Positions 26,613 through 35,583 of a stretch of DNA of 64,000 bases are shown in pieces. The notes under the pieces are model-generated. The model had not been told where the DNA came from, made no database searches, and was given only the letters and a program-made list of their open reading frames with translations. Each line of letters starts with the position of its first letter. Position 1 is the first letter of the stretch. Source of the stretch: Micromonospora sediminimaris (lineage in GTDB: Bacteria; Actinomycetota; Actinomycetes; Mycobacteriales; Micromonosporaceae); assembly GCA_900112325.1 (NCBI GenBank), contig FOLJ01000013.1:1-64000 (forward strand). Reading direction: 5' to 3'. Position numbers and translations under genes: made by a program.

Positions 26613-27908
26613 ATGCGACGATTCCGTAGCGTAGCCGTGGCCGCCACAGTGGCGGCGCTCGCGGCGACCAGCCTGGCGGCGTGCGGCGACGACGGTGGCG
26701 ACAGCGAGGCAAACGTCCTCAAGCTCTGGCACTACGAGAGCGCCAACAGCGCCATGGGCATCGCCTGGGACCGGGCGATCGAGATCTTCAAGGAAGAGCA
26801 CGAGGGCGTCGAGGTGCGCTTCGAGCGCAAGGCGTTCGAGCAGATCCAGCAGAACGCCGGCATGATCATCAACTCGTCTGAAGGCCCGGACGTGATGGAG
26901 TACAACAAGGGCAACGCGACCGCCGGGCTGCTCTCCTCGCAGGGCCTGCTCACCGACCTCACCGAGGAGGCGACCGAGCGCGGCTGGGACACCGCGCTCA
27001 GCCCCAGCCTCCAGACCACGGCCCGGTACGACAACGGCGTCATGGGCTCCGGCAACTGGTACGGCGTGCCCAACTACGGCGAGTACGTGATGGTCTACTA
27101 CAACAAGGACCTCTTCACCGAGCACGGCGTTACGGTGCCGACGACGCTGGCCGAGATGACCGCCGCGATGGACACCTTCGTCGCCAAGGGCGTCACGCCG
27201 CTGGGCATGTCCGGCGCCGAGTACCCGGCCGGGCAGCTCTTCTACCAGCTCGCCCTCTCCCGGGCCGACCGGGCCTTCGTCGACAACTACCAGCTCTACG
27301 CCAACCCGGTGGACTTCACCGCCGACCCGCTCAAGTACGGCGCCGAGACCTTCGCCGAATGGGTGGACAAGGGGTACATCGCCAAGGACTCCGCCAGCCT
27401 CAAGGCGGAGGACATGGGCACCGGATTCATCTCCGGCAAGACCCCGATGATCGTCTCCGGCAGCTGGTGGTTCGGCCGCTTCAAGAGTGAGATCTCGTTC
27501 GACTGGGACACCTTCCTCTTCCCCGGCAACACCCTGCACGCCGGCTCCTCGGGCAACCTGTGGGTGGTCCCGGAGACGAGCAAGGCCAAGAGCCTGGCGT
27601 ACGACTTCATCGACATCACCATGCGGCCGGAGATCCAGGCGTTGATCGGCAACAACGGTGGCGTGCCGGTGGCCGGTGATCCGGCGACGATCAACGACCC
27701 GAAGGACCGCAAGCTGATCGAGGACTTCAACACGGTCAGCTCCCAGGACGGTCTGGCCTTCTACCCGGACTGGCCGGTCCCGGGCTACTACGACGTGCTG
27801 GTTTCCGGATTCCAGGGCCTGATCAACCAGTCCAGGTCGCCCGCGCAGGTCCTCGACGCGATCTCCGGGCCGTACCAGGACGGCGTCGCGGAGATCAAGC
27901 GCGACTGA
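26613..27908 (+). CDS. Oligosaccharide ABC substrate-binding lipoprotein
   Basis: A 431-residue family-1 binding protein with a lipoprotein signal (lipobox LAAC, Cys24) and an opening strand NVLKLWHYESANSAMGIAWD. Further on, GVPNYGEYVMVYYNKDLF and MIVSGSWWFGRF are typical of cello-/xylo-oligosaccharide-type SBPs. AGGGAGA precedes the ATG. It lies 37 bases after the LacI gene and before two permeases and two glycosidases; the enzyme pair suggests that its ligand is a xyloglucan- or cellulose-derived oligosaccharide. Confidence 0.9.
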   Translation: MRRFRSVAVAATVAALAATSLAACGDDGGDSEANVLKLWHYESANSAMGIAWDRAIEIFKEEHEGVEVRFERKAFEQIQQNAGMIINSSEGPDVMEYNKGNATAGLLSSQGLLTDLTEEATERGWDTALSPSLQTTARYDNGVMGSGNWYGVPNYGEYVMVYYNKDLFTEHGVTVPTTLAEMTAAMDTFVAKGVTPLGMSGAEYPAGQLFYQLALSRADRAFVDNYQLYANPVDFTADPLKYGAETFAEWVDKGYIAKDSASLKAEDMGTGFISGKTPMIVSGSWWFGRFKSEISFDWDTFLFPGNTLHAGSSGNLWVVPETSKAKSLAYDFIDITMRPEIQALIGNNGGVPVAGDPATINDPKDRKLIEDFNTVSSQDGLAFYPDWPVPGYYDVLVSGFQGLINQSRSPAQVLDAISGPYQDGVAEIKRD

Positions 27909-27916
27909 CGGCGGCC

Positions 27917-27944
27917 GGGGCAGGCGCGCCCGCGCGCCTGCCCC
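27917..27944 (+). promoter_or_regulatory. Intra-operon hairpin behind the SBP gene
   Basis: GGGGCAGGCGCG (27917-27928) is the exact reverse complement of CGCGCCTGCCCC (27933-27944), giving a 12-bp stem with a 4-base loop. It lies between the binding-protein and permease genes and probably acts as a partial terminator or as a 3' mRNA stabiliser. Confidence 0.65.
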
Positions 27945-27962
27945 GCCCCTGGAAGGATTTCC

Positions 27963-28916
27963 ATGGCATCCCTCGACACGGTCGACGCCCCGGCCCGGAA
28001 ACCGGCAGGTCGGCGACGCCGGTCCGGCTCCGACGCCGGGTACTGGCTCTACCTGCTCCCCGGCGCGGTCCTCTTCCTGCTGGTCATCGGCGGTCCGCTG
28101 GTCTACACCGGCTACCTCTCGCTGACCAAGTGGTCCGGCGTCGGCGACCCCACCTTCATCGGGCTGGACAACTACCGCGATCTGCTGACCGACGACGTCT
28201 TCTGGACCTCGTTCCAGAACACCGTCGCGATGATCATCGCGATGGTGGTGCTGCCCACCCTGATCGGACTGGTGCTCGCCGCGGTGCTCTTCGACACCAT
28301 CGGACGCCGGTTCCGGCCCCGCACCGCCGCCGCGCTGCGGGCCGCCTTCTACCTGCCGCAGGTGCTCCCGGTCGTGGTGGCCGGCATCGTCTGGGGTTGG
28401 ATCCTGCGGCCCGACGGCGCACTCAACGGGCTGCTCGACGCGGTCGGGCTCGGCTCACTCACCCACGACTGGCTTGGCGACCCGAACACCGCGCTGCCCG
28501 CCGTGATGGCCGTGATGATCTGGGTTCAGCTCGGCTACCCGGTGGTGGTCTTCATGGCCGCTCTGGAACGGGTGAACCCGGAGCTGTACGAAGCGGCGGA
28601 GATCGACGGGGCCGGCTGGTTCCGGCGGTTCCGGGCGATCACCCTGCCGCAGATCCGGCCGGAGACGTTCGTGGTCGGGCTCACCTGCACCATCGCCGCG
28701 ATGAAGGTCTTCGGCCCGATCTTCGCGCTGACCCGGGGCGGGCCCGAGAACGCCACGAACGTGCCCTCCTACTTCGCGTACTTCACCTTCTTCAAGCGGT
28801 TGCAGGTCGGCTACGGCTCGGCGATCTCGATGGTGCTGACCCTGATCATCGTCGTGGTCGCGGTGCTGTTCATCCGGGCGCAGAACCGTGCCGAGCGCCG
28901 GGACGGAGTGCTCTGA
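27963..28916 (+). CDS. Oligosaccharide ABC permease, MalF type
   Basis: The 317-residue permease has a basic N-terminal tail (RKPAGRRRRSG), six hydrophobic segments and the EAA loop YEAAEIDGAGWFRRFRAITL. GGAAGGAT lies before the ATG. A small GC-rich repeat (GGGGCAGGCGCGCCCGCGCGCCTGCCCC, 27917-27944) stands in the 54-base gap after the binding-protein gene; such a hairpin often stabilises the binding-protein message and lowers permease expression. The stop overlaps the next ATG (TGATG). Confidence 0.9.
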   Translation: MASLDTVDAPARKPAGRRRRSGSDAGYWLYLLPGAVLFLLVIGGPLVYTGYLSLTKWSGVGDPTFIGLDNYRDLLTDDVFWTSFQNTVAMIIAMVVLPTLIGLVLAAVLFDTIGRRFRPRTAAALRAAFYLPQVLPVVVAGIVWGWILRPDGALNGLLDAVGLGSLTHDWLGDPNTALPAVMAVMIWVQLGYPVVVFMAALERVNPELYEAAEIDGAGWFRRFRAITLPQIRPETFVVGLTCTIAAMKVFGPIFALTRGGPENATNVPSYFAYFTFFKRLQVGYGSAISMVLTLIIVVVAVLFIRAQNRAERRDGVL

Positions 28917-29791
28917 TGGCGATCACCCTCACCCCGCCCCGGCGGGTACGGCGTCCCGCTGACCGGCGGCACCGGGGCGTCGCCCGGTGGATCGTGCTCG
29001 CGCTGGTCGGCGCGGCGGCACTCGCCATGCTGGTGCCGTTCGCGTTCATGCTGCTCAACGCCTTCAAGTCGCCCGGCGACTACTCGACCAACGGCCCGTT
29101 GAGCTGGCCGGGCGAGTTCTACACCACCGGCCTGCGCACCTACTGGGAGCAGGTCGACTTCCCGGTGAAGCTGTGGAACTCGGTGCTCATCTCCGGCTCG
29201 GTGGCGGTCCTCGCGGTCGTCGTGTCACTGCTCAGCGCGTACGCCCTGGGCATCGGCCGGATCCGCGGCCGGCTCTGGATCATCGGCCTGTTCCTGCTGG
29301 CCAACATGCTGCCGCAGGAGGCGCTGATCTACCCACTCTACCACTTCGCCAAGGAGGCGGGGCTCTACAACACCCGGCTGGCGGTCATCATCATCTTCAC
29401 CGTCATCCAGGCCGCCTTCGGCACCTACCTGCTCGCCTCGGTGCTCGGCACCTTCCCGCGCACCCTGCTGGAGGCAGCCGCGCTCGACGGGGCCGGCCGG
29501 TGGCGAACCCTGTGGCGGGTGGTGCTGCCCAACATCCGGCCCACCATCTCGGTGCTGCTCGTCTTCTTCTTCATCTGGACCTGGAACGAGTTCCTCATCC
29601 CGTTGGTCATGCTCATCGACAACCAGACGCAGACCGTCCCGGTCGCGCTGGCCTCGTTGCAGGGCGACCGGCTGATGGACGCCCCCACCACGAACGCCGG
29701 GGCACTGATCAGTCTCCTTCCGGCGATCCTGTTCTTCCTCATCTTCCAGCGCACCCTTTCGCGCGGCATCACGGCAGGAGCCGACAAGTGA
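28916..29791 (+). CDS. Oligosaccharide ABC permease, MalG type
   Basis: A 291-residue permease with six membrane segments and an EAA-type loop LEAAALDGAGRWRTLWRVVLP. The ATG overlaps the TGA of the previous permease, and its own stop overlaps the GTG of the alpha-xylosidase gene (GTGA), so importer and enzyme are made in step. No ATPase gene follows, and the importer must borrow one. Confidence 0.9.
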   Translation: MAITLTPPRRVRRPADRRHRGVARWIVLALVGAAALAMLVPFAFMLLNAFKSPGDYSTNGPLSWPGEFYTTGLRTYWEQVDFPVKLWNSVLISGSVAVLAVVVSLLSAYALGIGRIRGRLWIIGLFLLANMLPQEALIYPLYHFAKEAGLYNTRLAVIIIFTVIQAAFGTYLLASVLGTFPRTLLEAAALDGAGRWRTLWRVVLPNIRPTISVLLVFFFIWTWNEFLIPLVMLIDNQTQTVPVALASLQGDRLMDAPTTNAGALISLLPAILFFLIFQRTLSRGITAGADK

Positions 29792-32019
29792 AGTTCACCG
29801 ACGGGTACTGGCAACTGCGTCCCGGGGTAAGCGTGCTGCGCCCCGGCACCGTGGAGTCGGTGGAGCCGGACGAGCGGTCCTTCACCGTCTTCGCACCCAT
29901 CGGGCGGATCACCGGACGCGGGGACACCCTCAACCGGCCGGTGATCACCGTACGGTTCTTCTCCCCCGCGCCCGGCGTGGTCGGAGTGACAATCGGTCAC
30001 CACACCGGTGGGCTGCCCAAGCAGCCACGGTTCACCCTCGCCGAGAGCACCGAGCATCCGGTGCAGGTGGAGGTCACCGGGCTCAGCGCGCGGTTGACCA
30101 CCGGCGAGTTGACCGTCCGGGTCGCGCTGACCGGGCCGTGGCGGGTGGACTTCCTGCGTGGCGACCGGTTGGTCACCTCGTCCACCGAGCGCAGCATCGG
30201 CGCGGTCACCGACGCCGAGGGCAACAAGTACGTCCACGAGCGGCTGGCACTCGGCGTCGGCGAGACCATCTACGGGCTGGGCGAGCGTTTCGGCGCGTAC
30301 GTCAAGAACGGCCAGGCCGTCGACATCTGGAACGCCGATGGCGGCACCGCCAGCGAGCAGGCGTACAAGAACGTGCCGTTCTATCTCAGCAGCGCCGGCT
30401 ACGGGGTCTTCGTGGACCATCCGGAGCACGTGTCGTTCGAGGTCGGCTCCGAGGTGGTGTCGCAGACCCAGTTCAGCGTGCCGGGTCAGTCGCTGACGTA
30501 CCACCTGATCGACGGGCCCACCCCGAAGGACGTGCTGCGCCGCTACACCGCGCTCACCGGCCGGCCGGCGCGGGTGCCGGCCTGGTCGTACGGGCTGTGG
30601 CTGTCCACCTCGTTCACCACCTCGTACGACGAGAAGACGGTCACCGAGTTCATCGACGGCATGGCCGAGCGGGACCTGCCGCTGTCGGTGTTCCACTTCG
30701 ACTGCTTCTGGATGCGGCAGTTCCACTGGGTCGACTTCATCTGGGATCCGGCGACCTTCCCGGACCCGGAGGGGATGCTGCGCCGGCTGCACGAGCGTGG
30801 CCTGAAGGTGTGCGTCTGGATCAACCCGTACATCGCCCAGCGGTCGTACCTGTTCGAGGAGGGCCGGCAGGCCGGCTACCTGGTCCGCAACCCGGACGGC
30901 TCGGTCTGGCAGTGGGACAAGTGGCAGGCCGGCATGGCGCTCGTCGACTTCACCAACCCGGACGCGGTCGACTGGTTCGCCGGAAAGCTCAAGGTGCTGC
31001 TCGACATGGGCGTCGACTGTTTCAAGACCGACTTCGGCGAGCGTATCCCCACCGATGTGGTCTGGCACGACGGCTCGGACCCGCAACGGATGCACAACTA
31101 CTACGCGTACCTCTACAACAAGACCGTCTTCGAGCTGCTGGCGGCCGAACGCGGGGAGGGCGAGGCGGTCGTCTTCGCCCGGTCGGCGACCGCCGGCGGT
31201 CAGCAGTTCCCGGTGCACTGGGGTGGCGACTGCGAGTCGACATTCGTGGCGATGGCCGAGTCGCTGCGCGGCGGGCTGTCGCTGGCCGCCTCCGGGTTCG
31301 GCTACTGGAGCCACGACATCGGCGGCTTCGAGGGCACCCCCGACCCGGCGGTGTTCAAACGCTGGATCGCCTTCGGCCTGCTGTCGTCGCATTCCCGGCT
31401 GCACGGCTCCGGCTCCTACCGGGTGCCGTGGGCGTACGACGACGAGGCGGTCGACGTGCTGCGCCGCTTCACCCGGCTCAAGCTGAGCCTGATGCCGTAC
31501 CTCGCGGCAGCGGCCGAGGAGGCTCACCGCGAGGGCGTACCGGTGATGCGGCCGATGGTCCTGGAGTTCCCGGACGATCCGACCGCCGCGTACCTCGACC
31601 GGCAGTACATGCTGGGCCCGGACCTGCTGGTCGCACCGGTGATGAGCGCCGACGGCCAGGTGACCTACTACGTGCCCGCCGGCACCTGGACCCAGCTGAC
31701 CACCGGTGCCCAGGTCACCGGTCCGGGCTGGGTCACCGAGAAGCACGACTTCGACAGCGTTCCGGTGCTGGCCCGGCCCGGGTCGGTCATCGCGTTCGGC
31801 TCGGTCACCGACCGCCCGGACTACCCGTGGGCCGACGGCGTACGGCTGCGGATGTTCGCGCCGGCCCCCGGGCAGCGGACCCGGGTGCGGGTGCCGGCAC
31901 CCGACGGTGGACCGGGCACCGAGTTCGAGGTGTCCTACCAGGACGGAACGGCCAGCGCCGAGCTGGTGGCGGGCGCGTCGTCCGGATACGAGTGCGAGGT
32001 GACGGAGGTGGCGACATGA
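29788..32019 (+). CDS. GH31 alpha-xylosidase (YicI-like)
   Basis: The 743-residue cytoplasmic enzyme follows E. coli YicI closely in length and motifs. The nucleophile is Asp415 in FKTDFGERIP and the acid/base is Asp481 in HWGGDC, almost at the YicI numbers (416, 482). GQQFPVHWGG, SGFGYWSHDIGGFEG and the HFDCFWMRQFHWVDFIWD segment are alpha-xylosidase-type rather than alpha-glucosidase-type. It removes xylose from the non-reducing end of xyloglucan oligosaccharides or isoprimeverose. The GTG start overlaps the permease stop. The gene is followed by a GH1 beta-glucosidase with a 4-base overlap, which makes a debranch-then-cleave pair. Confidence 0.9.
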   Translation: MKFTDGYWQLRPGVSVLRPGTVESVEPDERSFTVFAPIGRITGRGDTLNRPVITVRFFSPAPGVVGVTIGHHTGGLPKQPRFTLAESTEHPVQVEVTGLSARLTTGELTVRVALTGPWRVDFLRGDRLVTSSTERSIGAVTDAEGNKYVHERLALGVGETIYGLGERFGAYVKNGQAVDIWNADGGTASEQAYKNVPFYLSSAGYGVFVDHPEHVSFEVGSEVVSQTQFSVPGQSLTYHLIDGPTPKDVLRRYTALTGRPARVPAWSYGLWLSTSFTTSYDEKTVTEFIDGMAERDLPLSVFHFDCFWMRQFHWVDFIWDPATFPDPEGMLRRLHERGLKVCVWINPYIAQRSYLFEEGRQAGYLVRNPDGSVWQWDKWQAGMALVDFTNPDAVDWFAGKLKVLLDMGVDCFKTDFGERIPTDVVWHDGSDPQRMHNYYAYLYNKTVFELLAAERGEGEAVVFARSATAGGQQFPVHWGGDCESTFVAMAESLRGGLSLAASGFGYWSHDIGGFEGTPDPAVFKRWIAFGLLSSHSRLHGSGSYRVPWAYDDEAVDVLRRFTRLKLSLMPYLAAAAEEAHREGVPVMRPMVLEFPDDPTAAYLDRQYMLGPDLLVAPVMSADGQVTYYVPAGTWTQLTTGAQVTGPGWVTEKHDFDSVPVLARPGSVIAFGSVTDRPDYPWADGVRLRMFAPAPGQRTRVRVPAPDGGPGTEFEVSYQDGTASAELVAGASSGYECEVTEVAT

Positions 32020-33413
32020 GCGAGGTCGTGTTTCCTGAGGGATTCGTGTGGGGTTCGGCGACGGCGGCGTACCAGATCGAGGGCGCGGCGAAGGAGGACG
32101 GACGGGGGCCGTCGATCTGGGACACCTACAGTCACACCCCGGGCCGCACCCTGAACGGGGACACCGGCGACGTCGCGGCCGACCACTACCACCGGTGGGC
32201 CGACGACCTCGACCAGGTGGCCGCGCTCGGGCTCGGGGCGTACCGGTTCTCGATCGCCTGGCCCCGGGTGCAGCCGGGCGGCTCCGGCGCGCTCAACCAG
32301 GCGGGGGTGGACTTCTACTCCCGCCTGGTTGACCGGCTGCTCGAACTCGGCATCCGGCCGGTGGCCACGCTGTACCACTGGGACCTGCCGCAGGAGTTGG
32401 AGGATGCGGGCGGCTGGCCGGCCCGGGACACCGCCGCACGCTTCGCCGACTATGCCGAGAAGATCGTCGGGTCGCTCGGGGACCGGGTGCACACCTGGAC
32501 CACGTTCAACGAGCCGTGGTGCTCGGCCTACCTCGGGTACGCCTCCGGGGTGCACGCGCCGGGGCGGACCGAGCCGGCCGCGGCGCTGGCCGCCGTACAC
32601 CATCTGAACCTGGCGCACGGCCTGGCCGGCCGGGTGATCCGTGACCTGGCACCGGCGGCGCAGCTCTCGGTCACGCTGAACCTGCACGTCATCCGGCCGG
32701 CGTCGGGCTCGGCCGCCGACGCCGACGCGGCACGCCGGATCGACGCCCTGGCCAACCGGGCCTTCCTCGGCCCGATGCTGGACGGGGCGTACCCGGCGGA
32801 CCTGCTCGCCGACACCGCCGCGGTCACCGACTGGTCGTTCGTCCGGGACGGCGACGAGGCCACCGCCGCGGTGCCGCTGGACGTGCTCGGCGTCAACTAC
32901 TACTCGACCACGCTGGTCCGTGCCTGGGACGGCGTCTCACCCAAGTCGGACTCCGACGGGCACGGCCGCTCGGCGCACTCGGCGTGGGTCGGCTCGGAGC
33001 AGGTCGAGTTCCTGCCGCAACCCGGTCCGTACACGGCGATGGGCTGGAACATCGAGCCGGCCGGCCTGACCGAGCTGCTGCTGCGCCTGCACCGCGAGTA
33101 TCCCGACCAGCCCTTGATGATCACCGAGAACGGCGCCGCCTTCGACGACGTCGTCTCGCCGGACGGCACGATCCACGACGACCGCCGGATCGACTACCTT
33201 CACCGGCACATCGCCGCCACGCACGACGCGATGGCCGCCGGCGCCGACGTACGCGGCTACTTCGTCTGGTCCCTGCTCGACAACTTCGAATGGGCGTACG
33301 GCTACGACCGCCGCTTCGGAATCATCCGCGTCGACTACGAAACCCAGCAGCGCACCTGGAAGGACTCCGCCCACTGGTACCGCCGCCTGACCACCACCAA
33401 CCGCCTCCCCTGA
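32016..33413 (+). CDS. GH1 beta-glucosidase
   Basis: A 465-residue GH1 enzyme beginning with FPEGFVWGSATAAYQIEGA. The acid/base is Glu166 in TFNEPW and the nucleophile Glu371 in ITENGAAF; YRFSIAWPRV and FVWSLLDNFEWAYGYDRRFG are further family hallmarks. It cleaves glucose from cello-oligosaccharides, which here would be exposed after alpha-xylosidase action. The ATG overlaps the GH31 stop codon. No signal peptide is present, so hydrolysis is intracellular, after import by the upstream ABC system. A palindromic element follows 19 bases after the stop. Confidence 0.93.
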   Translation: MSEVVFPEGFVWGSATAAYQIEGAAKEDGRGPSIWDTYSHTPGRTLNGDTGDVAADHYHRWADDLDQVAALGLGAYRFSIAWPRVQPGGSGALNQAGVDFYSRLVDRLLELGIRPVATLYHWDLPQELEDAGGWPARDTAARFADYAEKIVGSLGDRVHTWTTFNEPWCSAYLGYASGVHAPGRTEPAAALAAVHHLNLAHGLAGRVIRDLAPAAQLSVTLNLHVIRPASGSAADADAARRIDALANRAFLGPMLDGAYPADLLADTAAVTDWSFVRDGDEATAAVPLDVLGVNYYSTTLVRAWDGVSPKSDSDGHGRSAHSAWVGSEQVEFLPQPGPYTAMGWNIEPAGLTELLLRLHREYPDQPLMITENGAAFDDVVSPDGTIHDDRRIDYLHRHIAATHDAMAAGADVRGYFVWSLLDNFEWAYGYDRRFGIIRVDYETQQRTWKDSAHWYRRLTTTNRLP

Positions 33414-33432
33414 CCCCCGCCCGACCTTATAT

Positions 33433-33497
33433 GCGTTGATCAAGAAGTTCTGGTCCTGCGGCCGGCGCGATCCCGACCAAAACTTCTTGATCAACGC
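33433..33497. repeat. TTGATCAAGAAGTT palindromic element, copy 2 (terminator-like)
   Basis: GCGTTGATCAAGAAGTT (33433-33449) is the exact reverse complement of 33481-33497. Inward follow a mismatch (33450/33480) and a 5-bp match TGGTC/GACCA (33451-33455 with 33475-33479). It sits between the convergent GH1 and NTP-transferase genes, where it can act as a two-way terminator. The 14-base core matches copy 1 at 13971-14036. Confidence 0.75.
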
Positions 33498-33518
33498 GCC
33501 CGGGAGGGGCGGTGGGGG

Positions 33519-34112
33519 TCAGGCGCCTACGCGTTGTTCGGGGACGGTGAGGCCGTACAGGGCCATCAGCTCGGGGGTGTCGACCCGGCTGCCGTCGGCC
33601 ACCGCGTCACAGGCGATGTCGACGATCTGGTCCTTGTGCGCCAGCAGGTACGGGCGGGCGCCGACGTCGGCACTGGCCAGGGTGGCGATGCCGGGCCAGT
33701 GCCGACGGCCGAACAGCATCGGGTAACCGCGCAGGCCGTTGTAGGTGGCACAGACCAGCACGTCGGGGAAGGGCAGCGCGGCCACCCGGCGGACCGCTGC
33801 GGCGGTGAGCCCGGGCATGTCCACCGGCACCACCACCGCCGCCTCGACCCGGTCGTCGTCGATGCCGGCGAGACCGGCCCGGATGGACGAGCCCACGCCG
33901 GTACCCCAGGCGCGGTTGACCACCACCGTGGCGCGACTCAGGTCGGCGGTCTGGCGGACCTGGTCGGCCGCGGCGCCCAGAACGACCACGATCTGCCCGC
34001 AGCCTGCCTCCGTCAGCGTGTCGATCATCTGGTCGACCAGGGGTTTACCACCCTGGTGCAGCAGGGCCTCCGGCCCGCCGATCCGGCGGCCACCCCCCGC
34101 AGCGATGATCAT
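33519..34112 (-). CDS. MobA-like NTP-transferase
   Basis: A ~197-residue nucleotidyltransferase with the signature MIIAAGGGRRIGGPEALL at the N-terminus, the partner motif VVPVDMPGLTAAAV and a late GVGSSIRAGLAGI. The family includes molybdenum-cofactor cytidylyl-/guanylyltransferases (MocA/MobA) and sugar-phosphate nucleotidyltransferases; no molybdoenzyme gene is near. The ATG at 34112 has its SD-like AGGA directly abutting; a CTG at 34130, nine bases after GGAGGG, would add NRIAG and may be the true start. It is monocistronic. Confidence 0.7.
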   Translation of the reverse strand: MIIAAGGGRRIGGPEALLHQGGKPLVDQMIDTLTEAGCGQIVVVLGAAADQVRQTADLSRATVVVNRAWGTGVGSSIRAGLAGIDDDRVEAAVVVPVDMPGLTAAAVRRVAALPFPDVLVCATYNGLRGYPMLFGRRHWPGIATLASADVGARPYLLAHKDQIVDIACDAVADGSRVDTPELMALYGLTVPEQRVGA

Positions 34113-34263
34113 TCCTGCGATCCGGTTCAGAGCTGCGCTCCCTCCAGCGTGGGAGCGGTCGGGGCCGTGTGACCCCGACCCTCCCGTCCTACGCACACCG
34201 TTTGCAACGACAGCGGTCGGAGGAGAGTGGCGGGGCATTTGGTGTAAATTGGGTATCTATCGG

Positions 34264-35370
34264 CTACGGATCGCGCCGGGTAGCCAGCCGCAGCCGGCGT
34301 TTGACGCCACCGGCCGCGCGGGTCCTGAGCCGGGAGAGGACGTTGACGGTGTCGGCTAGGCCGTCCGGCCGCCGACTGAGGGTGTCGGCGTGACCCAGCA
34401 TGCCCACGATCGTCTCGACAGCGACCTGGAGCAGCTGTTCCCCGTCCAGTTCGTCGGGGCTGATGCTCTGCCGCATCACTGTCGGCCGCAGGTCGTCGAG
34501 GTCACCGACGATCCGGCACGGGTAGTCCTGAAGCTCCTTGATCTGCTGCTCCGCCTGCTCCCGCACCCAGTCGGCCCGGTCCAGGCCGACGCCGAAGGGC
34601 ACCCCCTCACGCCGTTTGAGCACGGCGTCGACGAGATGTCGGTGGACCACCTTCTGGTACGGCGTCCGCAGCGGATACCTGTCGCCCAACGCCAGGTTGA
34701 CCCGGCGAAGCAGTTCGATCTCGGCCGCGCCGAGCGACGGGTTGGAGGTCGGTTCCGCCAGCTGGCACAGCCCGTCCGGGATCCCCAGGACCCCGGCGAA
34801 CCGCCGCCAGAGCAGGTCCCTCGGTGCGCCGGGCGGCGGTACCGTCACCAGGTACCGGTGCTCAGCGGGGACCAGGTCGCCCCAGCGGCGCAGCATGCGC
34901 GGCGCCGTGTGGTTGTTCCAGAAGGCCTCGGCCCTGCCACCCTCGACGGCGCGCAGGAACGCCCCGAACCGCCAGCCACTGCGCGCCCGGACGCTCTGCT
35001 GCCAGAAGGACGGGAAGGTCCGCCACAGGTCACGGCCGGCCGCGATGACATGGACCTCGGCGGCCTCCAGGCTCTCCACCGCCCGGGCGGCCTGTTCGCT
35101 GGTCGCCGCGCCCAGCCCCTCGTTGCTGATGATCACATCACCGGGCCAGCTGCGCGCCTTCTCGGCCAGCCGGTCCCAGGTCCAGTAGACGTCGCTGTCG
35201 CGCCAGGGCGCCGCCCGCAGATCGGCCATCGCGTGGTCGTGCGCCACGGCACTTCCCGGCAACAGAATGCCGGCGTCCCGCAGAGCGGCGCAATTGTTCC
35301 AGAGCACGTTCTGCACATAGGTGCTTCCCGTTTTCGGCGCACCGATATGCAGATAGACGCGCCTGGCCAT
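34264..35370 (-). CDS. Sulfotransferase-like protein
   Basis: This 368-residue protein has the PAPS 5'-phosphosulfate loop at its N-terminus (YLHIGAPKTGSTYVQNVLW, residues 6-24) and a second feature near residue 90, VIISNEGLGAAT, followed by VIAAGRDLWRTFPSFWQQSV, where the 3'-phosphate site is expected. It would transfer sulfate to a sugar, lipid or natural product; the acceptor is unknown. GGGAGGC precedes the ATG. The upstream gap (35371-35583) is visibly richer in A and T than its surroundings, suggesting a promoter region or acquired DNA. No biosynthetic genes adjoin. Confidence 0.75.
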   Translation of the reverse strand: MARRVYLHIGAPKTGSTYVQNVLWNNCAALRDAGILLPGSAVAHDHAMADLRAAPWRDSDVYWTWDRLAEKARSWPGDVIISNEGLGAATSEQAARAVESLEAAEVHVIAAGRDLWRTFPSFWQQSVRARSGWRFGAFLRAVEGGRAEAFWNNHTAPRMLRRWGDLVPAEHRYLVTVPPPGAPRDLLWRRFAGVLGIPDGLCQLAEPTSNPSLGAAEIELLRRVNLALGDRYPLRTPYQKVVHRHLVDAVLKRREGVPFGVGLDRADWVREQAEQQIKELQDYPCRIVGDLDDLRPTVMRQSISPDELDGEQLLQVAVETIVGMLGHADTLSRRPDGLADTVNVLSRLRTRAAGGVKRRLRLATRRDP

Positions 35371-35583
35371 GCCGCCTCCCGGACCCGACAACCATGTCGA
35401 TCGAAGTGGTCACCTTTGCGGAGCCAGAGTGACATACGGCGGGCGTACGCCAAAACAGCGGGCGACGCCTTTTCCGGAAGACGAATTTCCTGTTGTGCAG
35501 AGATGTATGCGCCACGAAATTCTGGTGAACAGTCTCGCCCGGATTAGTCGGCGCAGCAGGACATGACCTTCTCGAACGCGCCG

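Noticed and set aside
29425..31746. Open frame of about 770 codons opposite permease and GH31 genes
   Set aside because: Same shadow effect; the plus strand holds well-recognised overlapping genes.
32937..33494. Antisense frame at the end of the GH1 gene
   Set aside because: It overlaps conserved GH1 sequence and begins in the palindromic element.
33436..33726. Open frames at 33436 (+), near 33494 (-) and 14033 (-) all start MIKKF and contain NFLIN
   Set aside because: The shared peptide is the translation of the TTGATCAAGAAGTT palindrome in each direction. The rest has no conservation or start signal, so these are not genes.
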